The notes beneath the pieces were generated by a model that saw nothing but the letters and a program-made list of their open reading frames with translations, was not told the DNA's origin and did no database searches. This document shows positions 1 through 9,254 of a DNA stretch of 64,000 bases, piece by piece. Each line of letters opens with the position of its first letter. Position 1 is the stretch's first letter. A program made the translations under genes and the position numbers. Source of the DNA: Enterobacter sp. 638 (lineage in GTDB: Bacteria > Pseudomonadota > Gammaproteobacteria > Enterobacterales > Enterobacteriaceae); contig NC_009436.1 in NCBI RefSeq assembly GCF_000016325.1, forward strand, positions 2,790,001 to 2,854,000. The letters are read 5' to 3'.

Positions 1-567
1 TTTGAAGATTACGTAGGTATGGGACGGGCAGAGTTTACTGATAACGCACTCAGCAACCGTGTCCCCCCAGTGGCGGATCGGCGTGTCACAATCGTCCATG
101 CAGGTCATCCAGGTTGCGTCCGTTGACGCTGGCATGTTCACCTGCCAGTAGTAGCGCCATTCCGTCGAGTAAGTCGCATCGGTACATGACGACGTGCACT
201 TAAAGGGGCCTTTGTTGTAGCGGGTTATTGTGGCCCCTGGCTTTCCCAGCGCAGCCAGTTGCCTGAGATAAAAGTCTTCGTTAATGCCACCCGCAAGGTT
301 TACCTTTGCGTCCAGTCGCTGTTGCCGCTGGCGCAGTGTTTGCGTTCCGACCGGAATACACTCATCCGGCAGGCCGCAGCACGTCTCCCAGCGGTTTATC
401 AGTTCGGTTGTTGTTCTGGGGTCGATCTCCAGCATGAGGTCGTCGCCCCGCTGATGCACTCTCAGTAACGACGGTGCAGCCCCCTTAATTGCGGCATCAT
501 CACTTGACCATGCGGGACCGGGAGGGAGCAGCGCCCCGAGCAGGTGAATATAATCATCTTCCGTCAC
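1..567 (-). CDS. Mu gp48-like (YmfQ/DUF2313) tail protein, partial
   Basis: The reading frame starts at a GTG that overlaps the TGA of the baseplate J gene and stays open for 189 codons to the window edge, so the 3' end is missing. It begins [20 protein letters not shown] and contains the [20 protein letters not shown]-type segment typical of YmfQ/gp48 proteins. These sit at the edge of the baseplate between gp47 and the tail fibre. No ATG is available in frame near the start, so GTG is chosen. Gene order after gp47 supports the call. Confidence 0.85.
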   Translation of the reverse strand, partial: MTEDDYIHLLGALLPPGPAWSSDDAAIKGAAPSLLRVHQRGDDLMLEIDPRTTTELINRWETCCGLPDECIPVGTQTLRQRQQRLDAKVNLAGGINEDFYLRQLAALGKPGATITRYNKGPFKCTSSCTDATYSTEWRYYWQVNMPASTDATWMTCMDDCDTPIRHWGDTVAECVISKLCPSHTYVIFK

Positions 568-1622
568 GCCCACGTGATCACCCCCAGCACCGCCAGCTCA
601 TTCTTCGCAATCGTCGTGTCCCCTGCCGGGAAGATAAGCTTATGGCTGTGTTCACCAGCTGCAATTGAAATAGCTTCATTGATGCGCGAGAGTTCCAGCG
701 TCCCTTCAGGGTAGCCGTCACGAAGGAGAAATGAACGGAGCTCAGCTTCAACAGCAGAACGTGTCGCAGGGTTGTCAGGATTTAAATCAATGGTGAAATT
801 AATGATCTTAGCGGTGGCCTTGAAGACATAAAGGTCGGAACCCGCCACAGGCGCAAGAGGTTCAATATGAGCCTGCGCAGCCGTAACAGTTGCATCATCC
901 AGAATCGGATTGATCAGATCGCTACTGGCCACCAGCACACCTACCGTACCCGTTCCCATCCAGTGACGGTAAGTCCAGGCGCGGGTAATGCCAGCGACCT
1001 CTTTCGCCCAGACAACATAATCACCATCTGCACCGCCCTGCGGCGTCCAGTAGTAGCGCTCCAGAACACGTGCGCGCCAGACCTCAAGATCTTCAGCATC
1101 AAATCCGCCGACAAGCGTGTCAGCCTGGCCGCCCGAAGGCAGGCCGTTAACAGGCGTTACCAGTGAAAGAAGAATGCCATCGTCAGTGTTACCGACAGCG
1201 CCCGTGACATTGCAGGAAACAGGGACTCGCAGCACACCTCCCGCACTGGTGGTGTCTTCAAGAGCGATGTATTGAACAAGATCATCGCGTTGGATAACTG
1301 CCCCGGCAGTCACCGTGAGATTGTTTGCCACACCGTCCCAGCGTATAAAGCCTGCGGCTTCGATAGCCGGTTTACGCGGGCAGCGCTTCATTGCTCCGTG
1401 GCGAACCAGCCAGGACTCATCGCATAAGTCCGGCAGCAGGTTCATCGCCAGATAATCGATATAGCCGTAAACCGTGTGCAGGGCTCCGGCATAGACCTTA
1501 GCCCTGACATCTTCATCCATCCGGCGAAGTTCATCGTTGATATCCAGGCGAGCAAACAGGTCTGTGCGGATCATGCTGATGTTTTCGGCCAGCGTGGGCC
1601 GCTGAAATTCACTGTCCGCCAT
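564..1622 (-). CDS. Baseplate J-like protein (Mu gp47 family)
   Basis: A 352-residue protein of the baseplate J/gp47 family, which forms the wedge of a contractile-tail baseplate. The N-terminal half has the typical pattern of a short helical region followed by beta-rich sequence with APVAGSDL and [14 protein letters not shown] motifs near the C-terminus. Length fits the family (about 350). Its start overlaps the end of the gp46 gene by 14 bases and its stop overlaps the start of the gp48-like gene, as expected for a translationally coupled baseplate operon. Confidence 0.9.
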   Translation of the reverse strand: MADSEFQRPTLAENISMIRTDLFARLDINDELRRMDEDVRAKVYAGALHTVYGYIDYLAMNLLPDLCDESWLVRHGAMKRCPRKPAIEAAGFIRWDGVANNLTVTAGAVIQRDDLVQYIALEDTTSAGGVLRVPVSCNVTGAVGNTDDGILLSLVTPVNGLPSGGQADTLVGGFDAEDLEVWRARVLERYYWTPQGGADGDYVVWAKEVAGITRAWTYRHWMGTGTVGVLVASSDLINPILDDATVTAAQAHIEPLAPVAGSDLYVFKATAKIINFTIDLNPDNPATRSAVEAELRSFLLRDGYPEGTLELSRINEAISIAAGEHSHKLIFPAGDTTIAKNELAVLGVITWA

Positions 1623-2037
1623 GAGTGATCGCGCTCCATAAGTCGTTAAAGGATAAAGTCACAGGGCCGTCACGGTGCCAGAGCACGATGTGATTACCGA
1701 GTTCATTGATGCCGGTGCGCTGAATATCGATGTCGATACGTGAAACCACTCCATCGTCGAGCATCCACTGCAGCGCATCGCGCAGATAAGTACGCACCGT
1801 ATTTACCAGCGCGTTTGTCAGTTTGCTTCGCTGTAACATCCACAGCTTTGAGCCGTAGCGGTCGTTTACCACCACAGGCCAGGTGTCACCCCACCAGCCC
1901 ATAGGCACATCAGCGTTGTCATCAGGATCGGCGCGGCGGTGAGTAAACAGGGAAATCACCACGGCGCGGGTGAGCGGGTCGAGCGGTGAACTGGCGCTGA
2001 CCTGCTGGCCGTTTACCGTTAGCCAGAGTTCCATCAT
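1609..2037 (-). CDS. Baseplate protein gp46 (Mu W-like)
   Basis: A 142-residue protein similar to the Mu gp46/GPW family. It is a small baseplate wedge subunit related to T4 gp25 and probably helps start sheath assembly. The segment LTRAVVISLFTHRRA near residues 22 to 36 and the NELGNHIVLW region fit the family. Its start ATG overlaps the stop of the gp45-like spike gene (ATGA type), and position between gp45 and gp47 homologues matches Mu. Confidence 0.85.
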   Translation of the reverse strand: MMELWLTVNGQQVSASSPLDPLTRAVVISLFTHRRADPDDNADVPMGWWGDTWPVVVNDRYGSKLWMLQRSKLTNALVNTVRTYLRDALQWMLDDGVVSRIDIDIQRTGINELGNHIVLWHRDGPVTLSFNDLWSAITHGGQ

Positions 2038-2576
2038 GCCTCCATCGGTGTATCAGGCGTGTCAGTGATGTTTCCGTTCTCTTTGTGTTTGTGCCCGTTG
2101 TAGGCAATTCGCATTGCCGCCATTGTCTGGCCCGAAGAGTCACACAGGTCTTTAATCTGCCCGGTTGACTCAATCGGCATCTCGAACCGCGCTTTCGGGG
2201 CATTTTTAAACGTAATGATTTTTCCTCCCCCATCCACCACAATTCCGGTGCGCGTCAGCGTGACTGACTGACCGAGATCGTCGTAAATAGCCACCTCACC
2301 GGTTTTGAGTCCCTTCATCCGGTAACGTCTGTCGGCAACGGCTATCGCGACGGCATGAGAGCGATCGCCATCAGGAAACAAAATAATGGCTTCCGCACCC
2401 GACTGAGCGCGGGACGTAAACCCGTAGGGTTCAAGATGCTCAATTCCGGCTTTCTTCTGCCCTGCCAGCAGCTCAACATCTACCGTCTGGCATTTACTGG
2501 CCGCATTGATGCTCTTCACGACCGCACGACCAATGAGGCTAAGCACCTGGCGCTGAAGGTTCTGCATCGTTCCCAT
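2034..2576 (-). CDS. Baseplate central spike protein (Mu gp45 family)
   Basis: A 180-residue protein of the Mu gp45 baseplate assembly family. These trimeric proteins have an N-terminal OB fold and a C-terminal beta-helix that forms the membrane-piercing tip. The HxH motif in NGHKHKEN near residue 163 is the type that binds iron in contractile-tail spikes. The repeated GxVVDGGGK segment fits the beta-helix. Upstream is the gpP-like hub gene, whose stop overlaps this start. A second in-frame ATG three codons later could be the true start. Confidence 0.88.
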   Translation of the reverse strand: MGTMQNLQRQVLSLIGRAVVKSINAASKCQTVDVELLAGQKKAGIEHLEPYGFTSRAQSGAEAIILFPDGDRSHAVAIAVADRRYRMKGLKTGEVAIYDDLGQSVTLTRTGIVVDGGGKIITFKNAPKARFEMPIESTGQIKDLCDSSGQTMAAMRIAYNGHKHKENGNITDTPDTPMEA

Positions 2577-3655
2577 CAGAATGGGTCCTCCTTCACTTTG
2601 CGTTTTTTCCCGCCCTTCGCTTTCTCGTCTTCCGGCTCCGGAAGGTAGGCATCAGGCGGTCCTACACGCAGCTCTGTCAGCGTACCGTTATTGTCTTTGG
2701 TAAATGAAACTTCAGAGATAAGCATTTCACGGTTATTGAAACCGCAAACCGGATCGTAAACGATGACGCGCTGATTGGGCTGCCACAACGTCCCGTCACC
2801 CTGCCGCCAGCCCCATACGGTGTAAGTGGTTTCATCAGTGCGCGCCGCGCGCTGTCGGGCTTCAAACTCGGCACGCGCTATACAGCTCGCACCGGTAGCC
2901 TGCCCTGTTTGCTGAACCGCCATCGGGCGATAGCGGCCAATCGAGGCGTCAGTGGTTTTAGCCCGTAACGCCGTGGTGGTGGCCGCGCCAAAATCGTCGT
3001 CGTTCCCGGCGCGCTGGCCGGAAACCTGGTACGTTGAAAAACGCTCGCGAATGCTCTTTTCGGTATCGCAGGAGAGGATATTTTGCCCCAGCACCAGCGC
3101 GGTATGCACGCGGGTGCTGCCGATGCCGCCAATAACCAGCCGTCCTTTTGGATCGTCATAGGCCAGCGCCTGCTGCTGACCGAGCATTTTGTTCAGTACC
3201 TCAATAACAGTTTCGCCGTGGTCAGGCTGAACGCCGGGGATGGTTGCTGCTGGTGCGCCGGAATTGATGACCGAAATACCAAAAGGCTTTGCCAGCGCTG
3301 ATGCCACCTGAACCAGTGACTGCCCGTTGAACTGGGTAGGCTCTGCAGCACAGTCGATAAGGTCAGCGGTCAGGCTTCGACCGCTAATGCCGGTACTGAC
3401 AGAACGCGCATCGTATCGGACAGGCGTCGCCTCCACCCATCCGGTGACAACAAGATCATCACCAATCAGCACCTCAACCTTGTCGCCGTTTTTGACGCGG
3501 GGTTGCAGTGATGCAGAACCATCACCACCAGGCCATTCACGGGTAATTTCCACACTGAAATCCCGCGCCAGTCGTTCAATGCCTGCGCCAATACGCACCG
3601 ACGTCCAGCCGCCCCACTCGCGACCGTTAACCCTGAGCGTTACGTTATCGTTCAT
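2576..3655 (-). CDS. Baseplate hub protein (Mu gpP/gp44 family)
   Basis: A 359-residue protein resembling Mu gpP, the hub related to T4 gp27 and phage lambda tail tip proteins. The N-terminus (VTLRVNGREWGGWTSVRIGAG) and the later SGRSLTADLIDCAAEP motif are typical of the family. The lysine-rich C-terminus is probably flexible. It lies between the DNA circularisation protein gene and the spike gene, exactly as in Mu, and overlaps both by a few bases. Confidence 0.88.
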   Translation of the reverse strand: MNDNVTLRVNGREWGGWTSVRIGAGIERLARDFSVEITREWPGGDGSASLQPRVKNGDKVEVLIGDDLVVTGWVEATPVRYDARSVSTGISGRSLTADLIDCAAEPTQFNGQSLVQVASALAKPFGISVINSGAPAATIPGVQPDHGETVIEVLNKMLGQQQALAYDDPKGRLVIGGIGSTRVHTALVLGQNILSCDTEKSIRERFSTYQVSGQRAGNDDDFGAATTTALRAKTTDASIGRYRPMAVQQTGQATGASCIARAEFEARQRAARTDETTYTVWGWRQGDGTLWQPNQRVIVYDPVCGFNNREMLISEVSFTKDNNGTLTELRVGPPDAYLPEPEDEKAKGGKKRKVKEDPF

Positions 3656-4953
3656 CGTACGGGAACCCTCAGTGGTGACACCGGAACAAAGCCGGGATGA
3701 GCCACGGCGTTACGCCTGACAATGTCGGATTCACGCGACGCGTCATCAAACCAGTTGGCGGCCAGCACCAGCGCAGGCAACACGTCATCCGGTGTGCGCT
3801 CAACCGTTTTTTGTGTCTGTACCAGGCGAGTTTTAATGTCGTTGTTGAGATCGGACTTCACCCGGCGAAGCGCCAGAAACAGACGGTCATCCGTTGTTCG
3901 GGATAACTCTTTATCGATGGCGGTGTTCAGCGTGTCACGGATATCCACCAGCTCATCCCATGAAGGAACATCGACAGAGGCTGTTTCGTCCGGGGCATTA
4001 TTCAGCGCAGGGTGCGTCACACTCGGCCAGCCAACGGCCTGCTGAGAGACATTCCGTGATGGCGTTGAAGCTGTGGGTAAATTGGTGACGGTATAAGCCG
4101 CTTCGCTGATGGCGGTGGTTCTGATCGCGCTGGAAACAACATTGCTCTGCTGCGTGCGGTTACGGGTCGACTTGCTGTCCGTTTTCCAGACGCCACGAGG
4201 GGCAAGGTCACTCCCTAGTGTGATGCCGGAGAAATTCTTGATCATGGTGTAGAGGTCGCTGGCATTCCCGGAGAGACGGTTTCCCGCACGCCACATCGTC
4301 TGCAATTGCTCAATGAAGCCTTTGCCCGATGAAGGCGGTGGCAGCAAAACAGAAATATCGCCCTGCAGTAATCTGGCTGCTGCGGAAATACCCGAATCCA
4401 CCATCGCCATTTTGTCCGAGACATAACCGAGCATGCCTTTCGCATCATCGATCACACCGTTCTGGACAAAATCCGGCATGCCTTCCATGCCAAACTGGTC
4501 AAAGTTATCGCTGATACAGTCATCTAAAGCGGAGCAGGACGATACCAGCGTATTCGCCGTGGCCGCGCCAGCAGTGGGATAGGAAAGCTCACCCGCTTCG
4601 ACGAACAGCAGATCAAAGCGCACCATGCGCCCTTCACTGCTCGTCGTGCCGACTTTAATCTCACCATTTACACAAACGCTTAACTCGCCATAGGTCGGGT
4701 GAATAAGCGTTCCTGGCCCCGGTTTATTGAGTGCTTCAATCAGCCTGTCACGCTGTTCGAAACAGTCATCACCGACAACATAGGCGGTGATGTCTGGTCG
4801 GAAGGTGACCTTGCCGAGATCCTCAGTGTAGGGTTTGTCGCGGTTCGGATACTCGTGCGTTTCAACGCGACGACCAACTGGCGCACCTTCACTTTCGACC
4901 TTAAACGGTACGCCACGGAATGACGCATCCTGAAGCCTGTCTTTCCACGTCAT
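3652..4953 (-). CDS. DNA circularisation protein (Mu gpN-like)
   Basis: A 433-residue protein with the DNA_circ_N domain: MTWKDRLQDASFRGVPFKVE at the start and RRVETHEYPNRDKPYTEDLG soon after. In Mu the gpN protein belongs to the baseplate hub and was named for a proposed role in circularising injected DNA. I choose the ATG at 4953, not the upstream ATG at 4968, because GGGTGAAGC just before it is a good ribosome site and the domain begins there. A hairpin with a T-run ends about 16 bases upstream, so expression may be separated from the tape measure gene. Confidence 0.85.
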   Translation of the reverse strand: MTWKDRLQDASFRGVPFKVESEGAPVGRRVETHEYPNRDKPYTEDLGKVTFRPDITAYVVGDDCFEQRDRLIEALNKPGPGTLIHPTYGELSVCVNGEIKVGTTSSEGRMVRFDLLFVEAGELSYPTAGAATANTLVSSCSALDDCISDNFDQFGMEGMPDFVQNGVIDDAKGMLGYVSDKMAMVDSGISAAARLLQGDISVLLPPPSSGKGFIEQLQTMWRAGNRLSGNASDLYTMIKNFSGITLGSDLAPRGVWKTDSKSTRNRTQQSNVVSSAIRTTAISEAAYTVTNLPTASTPSRNVSQQAVGWPSVTHPALNNAPDETASVDVPSWDELVDIRDTLNTAIDKELSRTTDDRLFLALRRVKSDLNNDIKTRLVQTQKTVERTPDDVLPALVLAANWFDDASRESDIVRRNAVAHPGFVPVSPLRVPVR

Positions 4954-4969
4954 AGTTGCTTCACCCATT

Positions 4970-4991
4970 AAAAAACCCGCCGAAGCGGGTT
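4970..4991 (-). terminator. Rho-independent terminator between tape measure and DNA circularisation genes
   Basis: On the minus strand a six-base stem ACCCGC/GCGGGT with loop TTCG is followed by a run of T, and the plus strand has a matching T-rich flank, so it may work both ways. It lies inside the tail operon, so it would only partly stop late transcripts unless antitermination occurs. Confidence 0.75.
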
Positions 4992-5016
4992 GCTTTTTTA
5001 TTTCATCAATTAACCA

Positions 5017-6807
5017 TCAACCGCCCATACCAGTACGCCCTATCCGGGTATAACCAACATCGTGGTTAACATCGATGCCTGATGCTTTCGTATCGGTCAC
5101 TCTCATTCCAGGCGGTGCGTCCTTAAACTGAACAGTTAGCGTTCCCTGCGGCTGCGACTGCCCACTCTGTTTAATCTGGTATGGGTTATAACCAGAACTC
5201 GCAACGCCAGCGCCATAAGCCCCGTATCCACCCGCGCCCCACTGTGCAGCGTTCGCGGCAGCGACAGTCTCACTTGCTCCATCGGTAAACCATTCAATGA
5301 TAGGTTTGAGTTTTTCCCACATATCCTGGAACCACTTAACCACTGGCCCCCAGTTATTAATAATGAGTCCGAGCGGTGTCCATCCAAACACGGTCTTGAA
5401 CAACTCCCATCCCATTGTGAAATAAGGCGAGACGGTATCCCAGAACGATTTGAAATAAGGACCCACGGCATCCCAGTTAGAAATAATCAGGCCTGCCGCC
5501 AGCGCGATCCCCGTAAGGATCATCCCAAGCGGAGTCATTGCCGCCAGCCTGCTGGCAAGGGTGATAGCCTGACCGACACCCATGATGCTCAGCTTCAGTA
5601 CGGCCAGACCCGCCACCAGACCCGCTACGCTGCGAATAACGCGTGGGTTTTGATCAGCAAAGTTCGTGAAACGCTCACCCAAATCACCGAGCCATATCGT
5701 CAAATTTTTGGTATCACCTGAAAATGCACTACCGATAGCGGCGAGGCCGTTGGTCGCAGTGCCCGTCATGGCTTCCCAGAGGTTGGTCAGCGTGCCGAGC
5801 TGTGCTTCAACACGCTTATTCAGGCTGGCCTGCTGGTTCATTTTCTGCTGAACCTGGTCGTAACCATCCTTGCCTTTGTCGATCAGGGCATTCACCACTT
5901 GCAGGGTTTCGGCATCATCACCAAACAACTCTTTAAGTACACCGGTTCGTTTAACGTCGGTGAGTTTTCGCAGTTTGGAAAGCTGCTTGAAGAGATTATC
6001 CAGTCCGCCAAAACTCCCTTTCCCGTCAGTAAAATCGAGGTTTACTCCAAGCTTTTGCCGCTCAAGAACTTTGTTTACCCCGTTAACTTTTTTGACATTA
6101 AGACCCGACTGGATAACTTTTCGCATGGCATTACCGGCTGACTCGCCCTGCATACCCATCTGATCCATCATGACGCTGATCGGTGCGAGTCCCTGCGCGG
6201 CCTTTAAACCATCCTTATTAACCATCTTCAGAACGGAACTGGTTTTAGTGAAGAACGACAGCATATTGGTGTCGTCAACACCAAGATAGAACGCCTTCTG
6301 GATGGTATCGAAGAGGCCCATCATGTCATCGGATGCCGTACCTGTAGCATCCTGCATTTTCGCCGCGAACTCAGCCGCCGCTTCAGGCGTCTTTTTAAGT
6401 TGCACTGCCAGGTAAGCCGTTGCTTTACCCACACCACCAAGGATGTTTTCTGCCGGAATACCCTGGCGGACCAGCATCTGCATCATGTTCTGAAAGTCAG
6501 CAGTAGTGCCGGGTAACTGATTGCCAAGACCAACAGCAAGTTTATTGATGTTCTCGAACGTTTTGCCAACTTCCCCGTTAGCCTGCATCATCGCGACTTT
6601 CAGCCCTGTCGCCGCGTTCTCCTGGTCTGCGTAGGCTTTCAGGGATATTGTCAGCCCCGCAGCCAGACCACCCGCCAGCGCAAGCCCTCCTTTCGCCGCT
6701 TCTTCGGTCTGGCGTTTGAAGCCACGAATGTTTTTCTGCATCCGTGACAAAGCAGGAGAAAGCTTATCAACGCCGGTAATGAGCGCTTTCAGTTCAAACT
6801 CAGCCAT
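5017..6807 (-). CDS. Tail tape measure protein
   Basis: A 596-residue protein with tape measure features: an N-terminal coiled region (LSPALSRMQKNIRGFKRQTEEA), a TP901-type core with the ATGTASDDMMGL motif, and central hydrophobic stretches around residues 390 to 450. It sets tail length and is ejected during infection. Its start overlaps by 8 bases the end of the frameshifted extension of the upstream chaperone gene, the arrangement conserved across tailed phages. The C-terminus is rich in Gly and Gln. Confidence 0.9.
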   Translation of the reverse strand: MAEFELKALITGVDKLSPALSRMQKNIRGFKRQTEEAAKGGLALAGGLAAGLTISLKAYADQENAATGLKVAMMQANGEVGKTFENINKLAVGLGNQLPGTTADFQNMMQMLVRQGIPAENILGGVGKATAYLAVQLKKTPEAAAEFAAKMQDATGTASDDMMGLFDTIQKAFYLGVDDTNMLSFFTKTSSVLKMVNKDGLKAAQGLAPISVMMDQMGMQGESAGNAMRKVIQSGLNVKKVNGVNKVLERQKLGVNLDFTDGKGSFGGLDNLFKQLSKLRKLTDVKRTGVLKELFGDDAETLQVVNALIDKGKDGYDQVQQKMNQQASLNKRVEAQLGTLTNLWEAMTGTATNGLAAIGSAFSGDTKNLTIWLGDLGERFTNFADQNPRVIRSVAGLVAGLAVLKLSIMGVGQAITLASRLAAMTPLGMILTGIALAAGLIISNWDAVGPYFKSFWDTVSPYFTMGWELFKTVFGWTPLGLIINNWGPVVKWFQDMWEKLKPIIEWFTDGASETVAAANAAQWGAGGYGAYGAGVASSGYNPYQIKQSGQSQPQGTLTVQFKDAPPGMRVTDTKASGIDVNHDVGYTRIGRTGMGG

Positions 6808-7218
6808 TGCCCCGCTTCTCCTGCTCTATTCTGTTTGCCTGACTGACCAGTAATGGGATTTCACTGATCGGCATATTCAGCAATTCAAAAGGATTAATGC
6901 GCCAGTAACTGGCGCAATCGAAATAGCGGTCGGTAAGATACTCCGCCGTTAACTCTGGAGGAAAAAACCCGCCACCAGCCAGCCGGCAGAATTGAGATCA
7001 GCAGGAGACATCTGGTCAACTGTGCTCAACGGCACGCTTGCCAGTTTCACGATGTACTTCGCAATAATATGCGCCTGCAGTTTGATCGACTCGTCCTGGT
7101 TCATCTGATAGGGATAACCCAGCTCACGAACGTCTTTACCTGTCGGCTCGTTAAATTCCAGAACGCGGACCGTTTCACCATGCGCGGTGACCGGGTGTTG
7201 CAGTTCAAGCTCTTTCAT
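6800..7218 (-). CDS. Frameshifted tail assembly chaperone (gp41-gp42 type fusion)
   Basis: A second product is predicted from a -1 ribosomal frameshift in the gp41-like gene. GGGTTTTTTC lies at 6970 to 6961, and both GGGTTTT and TTTTTTC are canonical X-XXY-YYZ slippery heptamers in the correct frame. After slipping, the ribosome leaves the 89-residue frame after codon 86 and adds 53 residues, starting PPELTAEYLTDRYFDCASYW and ending NRIEQEKRGNG just inside the tape measure start. A conserved G/GT-type frameshift is known for this gene pair; Mu itself uses -2. Slippage here is inferred from sequence only. Confidence 0.8.
6949..7218 (-). CDS. Tail assembly chaperone, short form (Mu gp41/Y-like)
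   Basis: An 89-residue protein of the Phage_TAC_7 type (LELQHPVTAHGETVRVLEF at the start, AHIIAKYIVKLASVP mid-protein). Short and frameshifted forms bind the tape measure protein during tail assembly. The gene lies between the tail tube and tape measure genes, as expected. The TAA stop is reached only when the ribosome does not slip at 6970 to 6961. Confidence 0.87.
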   Translation of the reverse strand: MKELELQHPVTAHGETVRVLEFNEPTGKDVRELGYPYQMNQDESIKLQAHIIAKYIVKLASVPLSTVDQMSPADLNSAGWLVAGFFLQS

Positions 7219-7574
7219 TACTGGTAATCCCCTTCTTCACCGTGGAATTCAAGATCTGTCGTGCCTTCTTCAGCGTTATGATTTGCTTCACCGTGTAGCC
7301 AGGCAGACGACAACACATAGACCTGACCATTCGCCAGTTCTGAAGTAATTGTCATCTGATCTGATGTGGTGATTTTGCTGATTGGAAAATCCTTAGGAAC
7401 TTTGAAGGTGCCTTTGGTGTATGGCGCACGGTGAGTCTCTTTACGATCCACGGAACCATCCAGGCCAATGATGTCATCATTAACCGTCTTGTTCATCGGC
7501 ACCTCAATGCCACCGGTCAGCGAGAGCTGCTGACCGTCAATTTTGAAATAACAGGTACCACCAATACGCGCCAT
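7218..7574 (-). CDS. Tail tube protein (Mu gpM-like)
   Basis: A 118-residue tail tube protein of the Mu gpM family (ARIGGTCYFKIDGQQLSLTGG at the start, then GLDGSVDRKETHRAPYTKG and AEEGTTDLEFHGEEG near the end). It forms the inner tube inside the contractile sheath. Its ATG overlaps the sheath gene stop and its own stop touches the chaperone start, so sheath, tube and chaperone are translationally coupled. Confidence 0.9.
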   Translation of the reverse strand: MARIGGTCYFKIDGQQLSLTGGIEVPMNKTVNDDIIGLDGSVDRKETHRAPYTKGTFKVPKDFPISKITTSDQMTITSELANGQVYVLSSAWLHGEANHNAEEGTTDLEFHGEEGDYQ

Positions 7575-9067
7575 TATGCGGACTCCTCTTGGTACTGAAG
7601 ACGGAACTGATTAAGCAGTGCAAAGACGCGCAGCTGGTTAACGTAATCAGGCGGGTAAAGCACGTTGATACGTGACGGGTCGTTTACGTCTCGCTCTACG
7701 ATCAGGTGCTGCTTAAACAGATCGTAGTTTTCGACGATGCCAGCACGTTCCATCTGGCGGTAAGTGGCCAGAAGCTCACCCTTGATCACCGCAGGCGTCA
7801 CAATGGCCTGACCTGGGCCAAAGCGCGTTCCATCATCCGCCAGTTTGTGGCGACCATACTTACTGGTAATCACCGTTTTCAGACGGCGCAGCACGTAAGC
7901 ACTGGTATGCAGCGTCTCGCTGTCGAGATAGCTGTTATCCGCAACGCCATACGCATTCTTTTTATAGGTGGTGATATCGCGCTGCACACGCAAAACGCCG
8001 CCCTCGGCATACGCGGTCGCAATACCGTGCGTCAGCAGTGACTGCTGCTCGGAGCGAATAAAGCGCTTGCCCGTTGGCGGCGGGAGCATGCCCGTCAACT
8101 CACCCGTTTGTGTCGGGCGCGCCGGGTCGATACGCAGGAACACTGCTGCGCGAGCCGTTCGACTGGCGGCCAGCTCATCCGGGTTCGACTGAACCGTTTT
8201 TTCGTAACCTGCCAGCGTGACGTGCGGATCGTTGAACATGTCGCCCACGGTGATCAGGTCGCTGACAGCAGCAATTTTTGCCGTGTAGACGTGGCCGTAA
8301 ATCTGGCGTAACCAGCTCCAGCGCCCGCTGGTATCATTCATTTCCAGCGTGAAGGTGTTCATGGACGCGGTGTCGTTGAACGGGTGACCGATATAGTCGA
8401 AAGGCTCGTCACCCATCGCAGCAATCGTGCCCGTCAGCAATGGCGCGCCAGCACCCGCCACACCAGATGCAATGGCGATCAGCACGCCAGCCGGGAGTTT
8501 TTCGCCACCGCTGAAACCGTAATAGTTCAGCGCAATAGGAATGTCGTTCGCCCAGGTGCCTTTATGGCGCGATGTAAGCGTGACGACACCTGCTGCCGAT
8601 GCAGCGGTAAATGGCGTCTGTCCGTCAGCAGTGATGGCAGCAGAGATAGCGGATGCAACGGCTGTAACGTCGTCGCCCGTTGTCACACTGGCCTGAATAC
8701 GACGGCGGCCAATATACAGGCTGACAACGCCAGACTCCGTTGCCGACCCAGTAACGGTCAGGGTAAACGTTGCGGCCGTCCCGGTGTCAGGAACCGCAAC
8801 CACCCACAGTTCGCCAAAGGGATCGACGAGACGATAGGCTTCAACCATGCGCGCCAGCTGACTGCCAGCGCCACACTGCTGAATGGCGTAATCCTTTGAT
8901 GGCATGAAAACCAGCTGGTTAGTCGCAATAGCTGCGCCAGTGTTTACATGACCAATCAGTAACGAAGGGGCGCTGGTCTGCGCCGTATTCGCCGCGCTGT
9001 TATCCATCTCGGCATAAAACAGCGGGACGCGAAGATCAGACGGAATAGTATTCATGGAGACGGTCAT
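7574..9067 (-). CDS. Tail sheath protein (Mu gpL-like)
   Basis: A 497-residue contractile tail sheath protein of the Mu gpL type, close to the family length. Typical segments include SDLRVPLFYAEMDNS near the start, YIGHPFNDTASMNTF in the middle and VRRLKTVITSKYGRHKLADD-like sequence in the C-terminal half, which packs on the tube. The start at 9067 has AAGGTGAG eight bases upstream and overlaps the previous stop; MNTIPSDL four codons later is an alternative. This gene marks the phage as a myovirus. Confidence 0.92.
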   Translation of the reverse strand: MTVSMNTIPSDLRVPLFYAEMDNSAANTAQTSAPSLLIGHVNTGAAIATNQLVFMPSKDYAIQQCGAGSQLARMVEAYRLVDPFGELWVVAVPDTGTAATFTLTVTGSATESGVVSLYIGRRRIQASVTTGDDVTAVASAISAAITADGQTPFTAASAAGVVTLTSRHKGTWANDIPIALNYYGFSGGEKLPAGVLIAIASGVAGAGAPLLTGTIAAMGDEPFDYIGHPFNDTASMNTFTLEMNDTSGRWSWLRQIYGHVYTAKIAAVSDLITVGDMFNDPHVTLAGYEKTVQSNPDELAASRTARAAVFLRIDPARPTQTGELTGMLPPPTGKRFIRSEQQSLLTHGIATAYAEGGVLRVQRDITTYKKNAYGVADNSYLDSETLHTSAYVLRRLKTVITSKYGRHKLADDGTRFGPGQAIVTPAVIKGELLATYRQMERAGIVENYDLFKQHLIVERDVNDPSRINVLYPPDYVNQLRVFALLNQFRLQYQEESA

Positions 9068-9246
9068 TTAGTGCTCACCTTCTTGTCCGGTGCTGCGCCC
9101 TGAGATGGCTTCACCACCTCAATATCCCCGTCGTTTTCACGACGGTACCAGTACTGGCTTGGTTCAACATTTCGCCCTGTTGCAGGCAAAAGGTCGCCCC
9201 GGGCAGGATCATGAACTGACCGCCCGTCTTTGGGTTTCACAAACAT
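9064..9246 (-). CDS. DUF2635 protein (Mu gp38-like)
   Basis: A 60-residue protein starting MFVKPKDGRSVHDPARGDLL, the signature of DUF2635, which sits between the tail terminator and sheath genes in Mu-like tails. Function is unknown in the family. It has a good ribosome site (GAGGAACACC before the ATG), and its stop overlaps the sheath start. Small size and order support the call. Confidence 0.85.
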   Translation of the reverse strand: MFVKPKDGRSVHDPARGDLLPATGRNVEPSQYWYRRENDGDIEVVKPSQGAAPDKKVSTK

Positions 9247-9254
9247 GGTGTTCC

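Noticed and set aside
8384-8899. 171-codon plus-strand frame in the sheath gene
   Set aside because: Shadow of the sheath reading frame; translation rich in Arg, Cys and Thr without domain signs.
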